A DNA stretch of 21,138 bases from Paenibacillus_AK sp041641375 (GTDB lineage: Bacteria; Bacillota; Bacilli; Paenibacillales; YIM-B00363). Location of the stretch: positions 1-21,138 of the forward strand of contig JBEPYM010000047.1 in the NCBI GenBank assembly GCA_041641375.1, in the 5' to 3' direction. Under the pieces are notes generated by a model. It was not told where the DNA came from, ran no database searches, and saw only the letters and a list, made by a program, of their open reading frames with translations. Of this stretch, positions 7,553-14,762 are shown one piece after another. A program made the translations under genes and the position numbers. The stretch's first letter is position 1. Each line of letters begins with the position of its first letter.

Positions 7553-9054
7553 ACGCGGGCATAATCGGAGGCGGCATCGGCGGACTGACGACTGCGCTGT
7601 ATTTGACCCGACTCGGTGCGAAGGTGACGATCTACGAACGCGCGGTTACGCTGGGCGGCAGATTGTGTTTCGTTCGCAAGCCGGGAGGCTGGCGAATCGA
7701 CCAGGGGCCGACCATCGTGCTGCTGCCCGACATGATTCGCTCGTTCCTGACTGAGGCGGGAATGCCGGAGGAGGGGCTCGACTTTATTCCGTGCGACCCC
7801 TTGTATGAGCTCCGTTATCCGGATGGCACCTCGCTGCGCAAGCACCGCAATGCTGCCGCGATGGCGGAGGAGATCGAGCGAATATTCCCGGGCGAGCGGG
7901 CAGGATTTGAACGTTATTACAAGGAAATGAAGGTGCGCTTTGACGAGGGCCGTCCGGCATTCCTGGAGCGTAATTTTCTTCGGCTCGCCGAATTTGCGAC
8001 GCCCGCCAATTTGGGTACACTGTGGAAGCTGCGGGCACTGTCCAGCGCTCGCGACGACGTGAAACGATTTTTTATCGATTCCAGGCTGCAGGACGCATTT
8101 TCCCTGCAAACGCTCTACGTCGGCGGCAATCCGTTTGCAACACCGGCGATCTATTCGCTGATTGCGTATTCCGAGCACGAGCATGGCATCTGGTATTTGC
8201 GCGGCGGTTACGCAAGGCTTGTCGAGCTTGTGGAACGGGAGCTGAAGCGGCGCGGCGTTGAAATTCGGCTGCAAGCCGAAGTGGAGGAGGTGCTTGTCGG
8301 CTCGAACGGACGATGCCGCGGACTTAAGCTTGCGGGATCCGAAGAGCCAGGCATACACGATTTCGTCGTGTATAACGGCGACTTTCCGGGCTTGAACAGT
8401 CTCCTGCGGCAGCCTGCGGTACGAAAGCCGCATAGTCGAAGCCTGCGCGAGCGCCGCTTCCAGCCATCCTCCGGATGTTTTCTGTTATATGTCGGCGTCA
8501 ATCGGCGGTATGACGACCAGCCGATTCATCAATTTTTGATGTCTCCCGATTTCGACCGGCATATGAAGGATGTGTTTATCCGTCGGGACGTACCGGACAA
8601 TCCTTCCGTATACGTCTTTCATCCATCGAAGACCGATCCCAGTCTGGCTCCGGAGGGCAAAAGCGTGCTTTATGCGCTAGTACCGGTACCGTCAGGCGCG
8701 CACATCGATTGGGACCGACATCGGGATACGCTGAAGGCTCACATCCTCCGCCGAATGGAGGAAGGCGGCTGGGAAGGGCTGCGCGAATCGCTGGAATGGA
8801 CTGAAATCCGTACGCCGGCGGATGGTCTTCGGGAAGGGCTGTACGAAGGCGGAAGCTTTGGAATCGCTCCAACGCTGGGGCAATCGGCTATTTTTCGACC
8901 TCAGGTTAAACCGTTCCGAGGGATCGAAGGCTTGTATGCGGTCGGCGCATCCGTGCATCCTGGCGGCGGAGTCCCGATCGTCATGCAGGGCGCTCGGAAT
9001 CTGGCCGTCCATTTGCAGCGAACAGGGGTATTGAACAGCGAACATATATTCTGA
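7549..9054 (+). CDS. CrtP/CrtNb-like C30 carotenoid oxygenase
   Basis: FAD-binding CrtN-superfamily protein, 501 aa. CrtP/CrtNb relatives oxidise terminal methyl groups of C30 polyenes to aldehydes. Visible marks are the N-terminal GGGIGG motif (residues 6-11), WRIDQGPT, NPSVYVFHPSKTDPSLAPEG, PVPSG and the C-terminal ASVHPGGGVPIVMQGA, a variant I associate with CrtP/CrtNb rather than true CrtN. The start at 7549 makes an ATGA overlap with crtN and has an AGGAAGG site about 10 bases upstream. An upstream in-frame start at 7504 lies inside crtN and is less likely. No aldehyde dehydrogenase (which would make the acid) is visible in the window. Oxygenase rather than desaturase function is inference from motif similarity. 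Confidence 0.85.
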   Translation: MNAGIIGGGIGGLTTALYLTRLGAKVTIYERAVTLGGRLCFVRKPGGWRIDQGPTIVLLPDMIRSFLTEAGMPEEGLDFIPCDPLYELRYPDGTSLRKHRNAAAMAEEIERIFPGERAGFERYYKEMKVRFDEGRPAFLERNFLRLAEFATPANLGTLWKLRALSSARDDVKRFFIDSRLQDAFSLQTLYVGGNPFATPAIYSLIAYSEHEHGIWYLRGGYARLVELVERELKRRGVEIRLQAEVEEVLVGSNGRCRGLKLAGSEEPGIHDFVVYNGDFPGLNSLLRQPAVRKPHSRSLRERRFQPSSGCFLLYVGVNRRYDDQPIHQFLMSPDFDRHMKDVFIRRDVPDNPSVYVFHPSKTDPSLAPEGKSVLYALVPVPSGAHIDWDRHRDTLKAHILRRMEEGGWEGLRESLEWTEIRTPADGLREGLYEGGSFGIAPTLGQSAIFRPQVKPFRGIEGLYAVGASVHPGGGVPIVMQGARNLAVHLQRTGVLNSEHIF

Positions 9055-9060
9055 TAAAAT
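9031..9060 (+). promoter_or_regulatory. Predicted promoter of the mrfAB operon
   Basis: TTGAAC (9031-9036), an 18-base spacer and TAAAAT (9055-9060) lie 31 bases ahead of the helicase start. The -35 box and spacer are inside the last codons of the CrtP-like gene. I see no terminator between the carotenoid and repair genes, so read-through from crtN is also possible. Confidence 0.6.
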
Positions 9061-9090
9061 GGGGATATTGACGCTTGAAGAGGTGCTCCG

Positions 9091-11373
9091 ATGTTGAACA
9101 GGCTGACCGGCAAGATGTCTACTGTCGCGGAAGTGATTGAGTATATTCGTCATTCCGAAGATTTGAAGCCCAATATTACGCATTGGCATACGATCCCGCC
9201 CCGCGAAGCGGTGTTTGCCGAGTTTCCGCAGCAGCTCCATACGGGCTTGAGAGAGTCACTGCAGGCCAAGGGGATTCATCGATTGTACAGCCACCAGGCC
9301 GCCACCTTCGAGGAAGCGGTACGACTGGGACGGAATACGGTTACCGTTACCCCGACGGCGTCCGGCAAGACGCTGTGCTATAACTTGCCCGTGCTGCAGG
9401 CCATTCTGGAGAATGACTCGGCGCGCGCGCTTTATTTGTTTCCGACGAAGGCACTGGCGCAGGACCAGGTGGCGGAGCTGCAGGAAACCGTTGACCGCAT
9501 GGATGCGGATATCAAGACCTACACGTACGACGGGGATACACCTCCGACCGTTCGTGCAGCGATCCGGAACGCTGGTCACATCGTGGTGACGAATCCGGAT
9601 ATGCTGCACTCGGCCATCTTGCCCCACCATACGAAATGGGTCAAGCTGTTTGAGAATATCAAATATATTGTGATCGACGAGCTTCATACGTATCGGGGCG
9701 TCTTCGGGAGCCATGTCGCGAACGTGATTCGCCGGCTGATGCGAATATGCCGCTTTTACGGTTCGAAGCCGCAGTTTCTGTGTGCCTCAGCGACGATCGA
9801 CAACCCTCTTGAGCATGCCGAACGATTGATTGGAGAGCCGGTTGTCCTGATTAACCGGAACGGAGCGCCGGCCGGTGAGAAGCACGTTGTCTTCTACAAT
9901 CCGCCGGTTGTGAACCGCCAGCTCGGCATTCGCCGCAGCTCCGTTCTGGAAACCCGCAAGCTGGCCGGACTGCTCCTTACACAAGGCGTTCAAACCATCG
10001 TCTTTGCGCGCAGCCGGGTGAGGGTCGAAATCTTACTCACGTATTTGCAGGATACGATCCGAAGCGAGCTCGGCGCCAAGTCGATCCGCGGCTACAGGGG
10101 CGGCTATTTGCCTAAGCTGCGCAGGGAAATTGAGCGCGGGCTGCGAAGCGGTGAAATACGGGGTGTCGTGTCCACGAACGCGCTGGAGCTTGGCATCGAN
10201 NNNNNNNNNGGATATCCCGGCACCATCGCGAGCGCCTGGCAGCAATCGGGCCGCGCCGGCCGGAGACAGGAAAGCTCGCTTACGATCATGGTGGCAAGCT
10301 CCAATCCATTGGATCAATATGTCATTCAGAACCCCGAGTTTTTCTTTCGTCAGCCTCCCGAGCAAGCACGCATCCACCCGGACAATTTACTTATTTTGCT
10401 CGATCATGTGAAGTGCGCGGCCTATGAGCTTCCCTTCGAGAAAGATGAGACATTCGGCGGCGAACGGCTGGAGGATTTGCTCGAATTTCTGGTGGAGGAG
10501 AAGGTGCTGCATGCCGGCGGCGACCGATGGTATTGGATGGCTCAGGCGTTCCCGGCCAACAATATTTCGCTGCGGGCGGCTGCCCAGGAAAATTTCATCA
10601 TTATCGACATGACGGAAGGTCATCGGGTCATCGGCGAGGTTGATCGGTTCAGTGCTCCGACGCTGCTGCACGAGGAAGCGATCTATATTCATGAAGGTGT
10701 GCAATATCAGGTTGAGAAGCTGGATTATCCGGAAAAGAAGGCATATGTTCGCGAGGTGAATGTCGATTATTTTACCGACGCCAACCTTGCGGTCGAGCTG
10801 AAGGTGCTGCATGTCGATCGGGAGACGGAGCTTGTTACGCTTGCCAAAAGCTACGGAGAGGTGACGGTCGTCGCAAGACCGACGATCTTCAAGAAGATCA
10901 GATTGCGTACCCACGAGAATATCGGAGCCGGACCGATCCATCTGCCGGAGGAAGAGCTGCACACCAGCAGCTATTGGATTACCTTCAGCGAGGCGGCGGC
11001 GTCCACCTTCACGCAGAATGACCTGCAATTTGCCCTGCTCGGCCTTGCCAATGTGCTCGTTCATATCGCTCCGCTTTATCTGATGTGCGACCCGCTCGAT
11101 ATACGCGTCGTACCCCAGGTGAAATCGCTGCATGAGAAGCGGCCGACTATTTTTTTCTACGACCGGTATCCGGGAGGCATCGGTTTGAGCGAACGGCTTT
11201 ATGAGCTGCATGACGAGCTGCTCGGACAAGCGGCCGCGCTGCTTGGAGGATGCTCCTGTATAAGCGGTTGTCCGGCTTGTGTCGGACCGATCGAGGAGGT
11301 CGGGCTGACCGGCAAGAGCCTTGCTCTGAAGCTCGTGCGTACGCTGCAACAGGCCGGGGAGGGAATGCCATGA
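9091..11373 (+). CDS. mrfA: DEAD/DEAH-box DNA repair helicase MrfA (YprA)
   Basis: Superfamily 2 helicase, about 760 aa as read through the assembly gap. MrfA of Bacillus subtilis works with the exonuclease MrfB in a UvrABC-independent repair route for mitomycin C damage. Visible motifs are the Q-like SHQ (68-70), Walker A TPTASGKT (87-94), the DELH box (196-199), SAT (233-235) and QQSGRAGR just after the gap. The C-terminal half is the MrfA/DUF1998-type region and carries four closely spaced cysteines, CSCISGCPAC (721-730), expected to bind zinc. The start at 9091 is preceded by GAGG at suitable spacing. Its stop overlaps mrfB as ATGA. The only defect is the ten-N run in helicase motif V, which is an assembly artefact and not a mutation. 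Confidence 0.92.
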   Translation: MLNRLTGKMSTVAEVIEYIRHSEDLKPNITHWHTIPPREAVFAEFPQQLHTGLRESLQAKGIHRLYSHQAATFEEAVRLGRNTVTVTPTASGKTLCYNLPVLQAILENDSARALYLFPTKALAQDQVAELQETVDRMDADIKTYTYDGDTPPTVRAAIRNAGHIVVTNPDMLHSAILPHHTKWVKLFENIKYIVIDELHTYRGVFGSHVANVIRRLMRICRFYGSKPQFLCASATIDNPLEHAERLIGEPVVLINRNGAPAGEKHVVFYNPPVVNRQLGIRRSSVLETRKLAGLLLTQGVQTIVFARSRVRVEILLTYLQDTIRSELGAKSIRGYRGGYLPKLRREIERGLRSGEIRGVVSTNALELGIXXXXGYPGTIASAWQQSGRAGRRQESSLTIMVASSNPLDQYVIQNPEFFFRQPPEQARIHPDNLLILLDHVKCAAYELPFEKDETFGGERLEDLLEFLVEEKVLHAGGDRWYWMAQAFPANNISLRAAAQENFIIIDMTEGHRVIGEVDRFSAPTLLHEEAIYIHEGVQYQVEKLDYPEKKAYVREVNVDYFTDANLAVELKVLHVDRETELVTLAKSYGEVTVVARPTIFKKIRLRTHENIGAGPIHLPEEELHTSSYWITFSEAAASTFTQNDLQFALLGLANVLVHIAPLYLMCDPLDIRVVPQVKSLHEKRPTIFFYDRYPGGIGLSERLYELHDELLGQAAALLGGCSCISGCPACVGPIEEVGLTGKSLALKLVRTLQQAGEGMP
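10200..10209. other. Assembly gap (10 N) inside mrfA
   Basis: Ten undetermined bases interrupt the helicase between ALELGI and GYPGTIASAWQQSGRAGR. Ten N allow four residues, yet the family usually has about eleven here (a D-I-G-x-L-D type stretch). The real sequence is therefore probably about 20 bases longer than shown, and coordinates downstream may shift slightly. The frame happens to be kept. Confidence 0.95.
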
Positions 11374-12719
11374 GCTTGCTTCGCGACCGGTTGAACCGGC
11401 TTGCCAAGCGGGGAGCGGCAGGCGAGGCGACAGCAGGCGAAAGCGTACTGCAGACGTCTACTGCGGAAGAGGAAGGGATGGATGACTGGCGCGGCATCGG
11501 AGCCGAGCTTGCTTCGAATGAAGCGGGGTGCTTTATACGCCGGGTCCGCACGTATGCGGCGAGCGATCGTCATGGGTCGGTCCAGATGGTGCTTACCGAA
11601 TCAGGCGTTCGGTCGCTTGGCCTGCTGTCCAGCCAAGGGAACGCAAGCACGTGCCGGATAGAAGGAATCCTGTTTCTGGATACGGAAACGACAGGACTTG
11701 GCGTAGGGGCGGGAAATGTTCCGTTTATGATTGGGCTGGGCTATTACCGCAGCGATGGTGGATTGACCGTAGAACAGCTATTTATCCGCAATCCCGCCGA
11801 GGAAGCCGCGGCCCTTCGCCATCTGCAGCCTGTGCTGGATCGTTGCGATCAACTGGTCACGTATAACGGCAGATCGTTCGACTGGCCCGTACTCAAAAAC
11901 CGCTATGTGCTGCACAGACTGCCGCCTCCGCCCGAACCCGGACAGATTGACCTGCTTTATCCGTCCCGTCGGCTGTGGAAGGATACGCTTCCTTCCTGCA
12001 GACTCAGTGCCGTTGAGGAAGGGAAGCTAGGGTTTGTGCGGCAGGATGACGTTCCCGGTTCCATGGCTCCTGTTCATTATGTGCAGTTTCTGAGCACGGG
12101 GCGTGTATCGGATATTTCGGGTGTATTTCAACATAATGAGCTGGACATTGTCTCGTTGGTCGGACTGGCGACAATGATGGCGCAATGGGCGGAAGGGGAA
12201 TGTCCCTGGGATCGTATGGAGCCGGTAGAGCTTGTTCGACTTGCGCTTTGGTACGAAAGCATGCGGCGGGACGAACAGGCGTTAGACGCAATTCGCCGGC
12301 TACAGGCAGCGGCGAGGGCGGACCGGCTGAAGGTGGCGCTAGCCGCGGCGGCTTTGCTCAAGCGGCTGCGTCGCTACGACGAGGCCGCGGCTTATTGGCA
12401 CGAGTACGTCGACTGTGCCGGGTTCGGCTCGCTGGTCATTGAGCCGCTGGTGGAGCTGGCGATGTTCTACGAGCATAAGCGCAAGGACGTCGTTGAAGCG
12501 CTGAGGTGGGCGGAGCTGGCGTACGACCGAACGGTGAAACGAAAGTCGTTGTCCAGAAGGACCGGTGAGTCAGCTGCGGTGCAGCTTGCTGAGCTGGAGC
12601 GCAGATGCAATCGGCTTCGCGCCAAGCTTGGCAGCCGCCGAGATGGGCCGACATCCTCCTGGAGAACGGGTGATCTGAAGCCTGCGCAGCTGACATTTGG
12701 AGATCTTCTCCAGTTATAA
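11370..12719 (+). CDS. mrfB: DEDDh 3'-5' exonuclease MrfB (YprB)
   Basis: RNase H-fold exonuclease partner of MrfA, 449 aa. The catalytic set is complete: FLDTET (Asp104, Glu106), the NGRSFDWPVL motif (Asp171) and HNELD (His255, Asp259), the DEDDh pattern. After about residue 290 the protein becomes Ala/Leu/Arg-rich and helical, with TPR-like pairs (LALWYESMRRDEQALDAIRR, then WAELAYDRTVKRK), as in YprB. The start at 11370 gives an ATGA overlap with mrfA and lies behind GGGGAGGGA; the frame extends back to 11250 only inside mrfA. Operon overlap supports the pair acting together. A 195-base tail with a terminator follows. Confidence 0.9.
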   Translation: MSLLRDRLNRLAKRGAAGEATAGESVLQTSTAEEEGMDDWRGIGAELASNEAGCFIRRVRTYAASDRHGSVQMVLTESGVRSLGLLSSQGNASTCRIEGILFLDTETTGLGVGAGNVPFMIGLGYYRSDGGLTVEQLFIRNPAEEAAALRHLQPVLDRCDQLVTYNGRSFDWPVLKNRYVLHRLPPPPEPGQIDLLYPSRRLWKDTLPSCRLSAVEEGKLGFVRQDDVPGSMAPVHYVQFLSTGRVSDISGVFQHNELDIVSLVGLATMMAQWAEGECPWDRMEPVELVRLALWYESMRRDEQALDAIRRLQAAARADRLKVALAAAALLKRLRRYDEAAAYWHEYVDCAGFGSLVIEPLVELAMFYEHKRKDVVEALRWAELAYDRTVKRKSLSRRTGESAAVQLAELERRCNRLRAKLGSRRDGPTSSWRTGDLKPAQLTFGDLLQL

Positions 12720-12733
12720 TCGTCGGGAACAGC

Positions 12734-12890
12734 GCGCATCCTAGTTCTTGACGGTGAACGTTACTGAAACCGGAGGGATGCGCTAAAGAGACTTTAGCGG
12801 CAAGCTCGGCACGTAAGTGATGATCTTGTTGACCACCGACAACGTTTGGTTCACGAATGGCTGTGCCACTCTTGAATTCGTCACCGTCAG
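12734..12890 (+). other. Possible structured RNA or 3' leader/tail with nested inverted repeats
   Basis: This mrfB-to-glycosylase spacer (12720-12984) is not obviously coding. It contains a perfect 8-bp pair GCGCATCC (12734-12741) with GGATGCGC (12776-12783), a perfect 8-bp hairpin CGCTAAAG (12781-12788) with CTTTAGCG (12792-12799) and a 3-base loop, and a 9-bp long-range pair TGACGGTGA (12749-12757) with TCACCGTCA (12881-12889). The first and third pairs cross each other and the first two share bases, so they cannot all form at once: this could be alternative folding or chance. An intrinsic terminator follows directly. I do not recognise a known riboswitch or RNA family. Confidence 0.35.
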
Positions 12891-12914
12891 AAGGGTCCTT
12901 CGGGGCCCTTTTTT
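12891..12914 (+). terminator. Intrinsic terminator with UUCG tetraloop
   Basis: AAGGGTCC (12891-12898), loop TTCG, GGGCCCTT (12903-12910) and a T run through 12914. The stem has one G-T pair. It ends the mrfAB transcript or the spacer RNA, 70 bases before the glycosylase start. The minus strand has no following T run. Confidence 0.85.
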
Positions 12915-12984
12915 CCATTCTGCTGGATGTATGTTTCCTTGAAGGGGAGTGCATAGTAGGGGAAAAACGGATGGAGGAGCACCG

Positions 12985-13842
12985 ATGCCGGAATTGCCCG
13001 AAATGGAAACATATCGCACACTGCTAGCGCCTCGAATGGTTGGCCGCACTGTGACGGGAGCGGAGGCGGGACGTGTGAAGTCGGTGGGGATGGAATCATC
13101 GGAGCTGTTCGTCGAGTCGGTCGCAGGGCGACGAATCCTCCGGATCGACCGGAGAGGCAAGCATCTGATTTTTACGCTGGACGGAAGCGGAAGCCGCTAT
13201 TTGCTCCTCCACCTTATGCTTGACGGCTGGATGTTCTTCGGCTCGGAGACACAGAAGCCGGATCGGACCGTTCAAGTCCGTCTTACGTTCGACGATATGG
13301 ATGAGCATCTTTATTTTATCGGACTTCGTCTTGGCTATTTATTTCTGGTCAATGATGTGGAGCTTGAGCGGAGAGTGGGCAAGCTCGGACCTGAACCGCT
13401 CCCTCCGGCCTTTGGTCAGTTTCAATTGGCCGCTGCGCTGCGAACCAGAAAGCGTGCGCTGCTCAAGCCGGTCCTGACCGACCAATCTGTCATCGCGGGA
13501 ATCGGAAACTGTTATGCGGACGAGATGTGCTTCCGTGCGGGAATTCGTCCCGACACGCCGATAAGTGAATTAGCAGATTCCGATATGAACATGCTGTATC
13601 GCGCCATGCAGGAAACGTTCCGGGAGGCGATTGCTTTCGGCGGCTATATGGAGCATCCGCTATTTGTCGGCGACGGCTTGACGGGAGGCTACAACGACCG
13701 ATGCTTGGTGTATGATCGGGGAGGAGCGCCTTGTGCAAGGTGCGGCGCCGCCATCGTTCAGGATGAACTGAACAGCCGCAAAGTATTTTATTGCCCCCAT
13801 TATCAGCCGTCTGCAAAGCCGGTCGCCTTGGGTTCCCGTTAG
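12985..13842 (+). CDS. Fpg/Nei-family DNA glycosylase with atypical zinc finger
   Basis: Base-excision repair glycosylase/AP lyase, 285 aa; Fpg members remove 8-oxoguanine and formamidopyrimidines. The mature N-terminus PELPEMETYR gives the catalytic Pro and Glu. Lys59 (RRGKH) and Asn175 (GIGNCYADE) match conserved DNA-contacting positions. Odd points: the usual D-x-R-R-F-G loop reads FIGLRLGYLF (111-120), and the C-terminal zinc finger has Cys250 and Cys253 (PCARC) and Cys270, but the last ligand is Tyr273 in CPHYQ, where the family has CPxCQ. His272 might substitute. It may be a divergent paralogue with altered specificity. The start at 12985 has GGAGGAG upstream; the frame also runs back to 12949. 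Endonuclease IV follows 11 bases after the stop. Confidence 0.85.
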   Translation: MPELPEMETYRTLLAPRMVGRTVTGAEAGRVKSVGMESSELFVESVAGRRILRIDRRGKHLIFTLDGSGSRYLLLHLMLDGWMFFGSETQKPDRTVQVRLTFDDMDEHLYFIGLRLGYLFLVNDVELERRVGKLGPEPLPPAFGQFQLAAALRTRKRALLKPVLTDQSVIAGIGNCYADEMCFRAGIRPDTPISELADSDMNMLYRAMQETFREAIAFGGYMEHPLFVGDGLTGGYNDRCLVYDRGGAPCARCGAAIVQDELNSRKVFYCPHYQPSAKPVALGSR

Positions 13843-13853
13843 CGGAGCGGGCG

Positions 13854-14762
13854 ATGTATATCGGCTGTCATATCAGTATTCGCCGCGGCTTCCTCGCAGC
13901 CGCCAAAACCTGTGCGGCAATTCGCGGCAACGCATTCCAGTTTTTCCCTAAAAATCCGCGTAGTCTGATGATTAAAGACTATGATCGATCCGATGCCGAG
14001 GCGTGCGCCGCATACTGCCGCGAGCTCAATATTAAGGCGATCGCCCATACGAGCTATATGACGAATCTCGGCGCTTCTGGAGCGCTGCAGAAGGCGGTCG
14101 TCGAATCGGTTGGTAACGATCTGCAAATCGCCGACGCTTGCGGTGCTGTGGGGTTAGTGGTGCATTTCGGAAAACCGAAGACGAAGGAACCGCTCGCCGG
14201 ATATCGTACCATTCTCTCTTCCCTGAATGCGATTCTCGATCGTTACGCCGGACAAGCCTGCTTGCTGATCGAAAACCAGGCAGGAGAAGGTGGAGGGATC
14301 GGTACGACCTTCGAGGAGCTGACGTCTATCCGCAAGCTGAGCGAAAGACCGGAGAAAATCGGCTTTTGCCTGGATACGTGCCACCTGTTTGCAAGCGGTG
14401 TATGGAATGGCTCGAATGCGGCTGAGCTGCTTGAGAAGGGACAAATGCTTGGCTATTATGAGCATTTGATGGCTGTCCACCTGAATGATTCCGTCCACCC
14501 CACCGGCTCCTTGCGGGACCGCCACGCGAATATAGGGAAAGGGTTTATCGGCCGCGAAGGCTTTCGGAACGTGGTCATCCCGGAGGAGGTACGGTCCCGA
14601 ATTCCGATTGTGCTTGAAACTCCCGAGCCTGCGGGGTATACTCATGGGCAGGAAATCGCAATCGTGCGAGAATTATGGGGTAGGGACGGGAAGGAGTCGA
14701 CACGTGATGATCGAACTGCAGCAGGTATCGCTCAAACGCGACGAAACGCAAATATTGATTGA
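13854..14762 (+). CDS. nfo: Endonuclease IV (AP endonuclease)
   Basis: Zinc-dependent AP endonuclease, 302 aa, that cuts the DNA backbone 5' to abasic sites and so completes the work begun by a glycosylase such as the upstream gene. TIM-barrel metal ligands are visible: His66 (AHTSYMTN), His104 (VVHFG), Glu140 (IEN), Asp174 and His177 (LDTCH), His211 (HLND), His224 (DRHANIGKGFIG) and Glu255 (LETP). The start at 13854 has GGAG upstream. The last 23 or so residues after ELWGRDG are basic, unlike the conserved core, and overlap the next gene by about 59 bases. A stop codon TAG lies in another frame right after ELWG, so a one-base slip in the GGGG run near 14677-14680 could have extended the reading. 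Confidence 0.92.
   Translation: MYIGCHISIRRGFLAAAKTCAAIRGNAFQFFPKNPRSLMIKDYDRSDAEACAAYCRELNIKAIAHTSYMTNLGASGALQKAVVESVGNDLQIADACGAVGLVVHFGKPKTKEPLAGYRTILSSLNAILDRYAGQACLLIENQAGEGGGIGTTFEELTSIRKLSERPEKIGFCLDTCHLFASGVWNGSNAAELLEKGQMLGYYEHLMAVHLNDSVHPTGSLRDRHANIGKGFIGREGFRNVVIPEEVRSRIPIVLETPEPAGYTHGQEIAIVRELWGRDGKESTRDDRTAAGIAQTRRNANID

Noticed and set aside
7480..8433. Long minus-strand reading frame of 317 codons opposite the crtN/CrtP-like genes
   Set aside because: It lies wholly antisense to clearly recognisable CrtN-family coding sequence, has no family motifs and reflects GC-biased codon use.
10200..10209. Frameshift or deletion in mrfA
   Set aside because: The interruption consists of N bases and the frame is open on both sides; it is an assembly gap.
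10387..11349. Minus-strand frame of 320 codons opposite mrfA
   Set aside because: Antisense to conserved MrfA sequence including the Cys cluster; no motif of its own.
12772..12788. GGAGGG followed by ATGCGCTAA as a mini-gene start
   Set aside because: The frame stops after two codons; the sequence is better explained as part of the inverted repeats.
12740..12915. Minus-strand peptide-like stretch (TVTNSRVAQPFVNQTLSVVNK, then a stop and VSVTFTVKN) that hints at a decayed gene
   Set aside because: Short, interrupted by a stop, without a start or ribosome site, and its upstream part is antisense to the glycosylase gene. A pseudogene remnant cannot be supported by eye.
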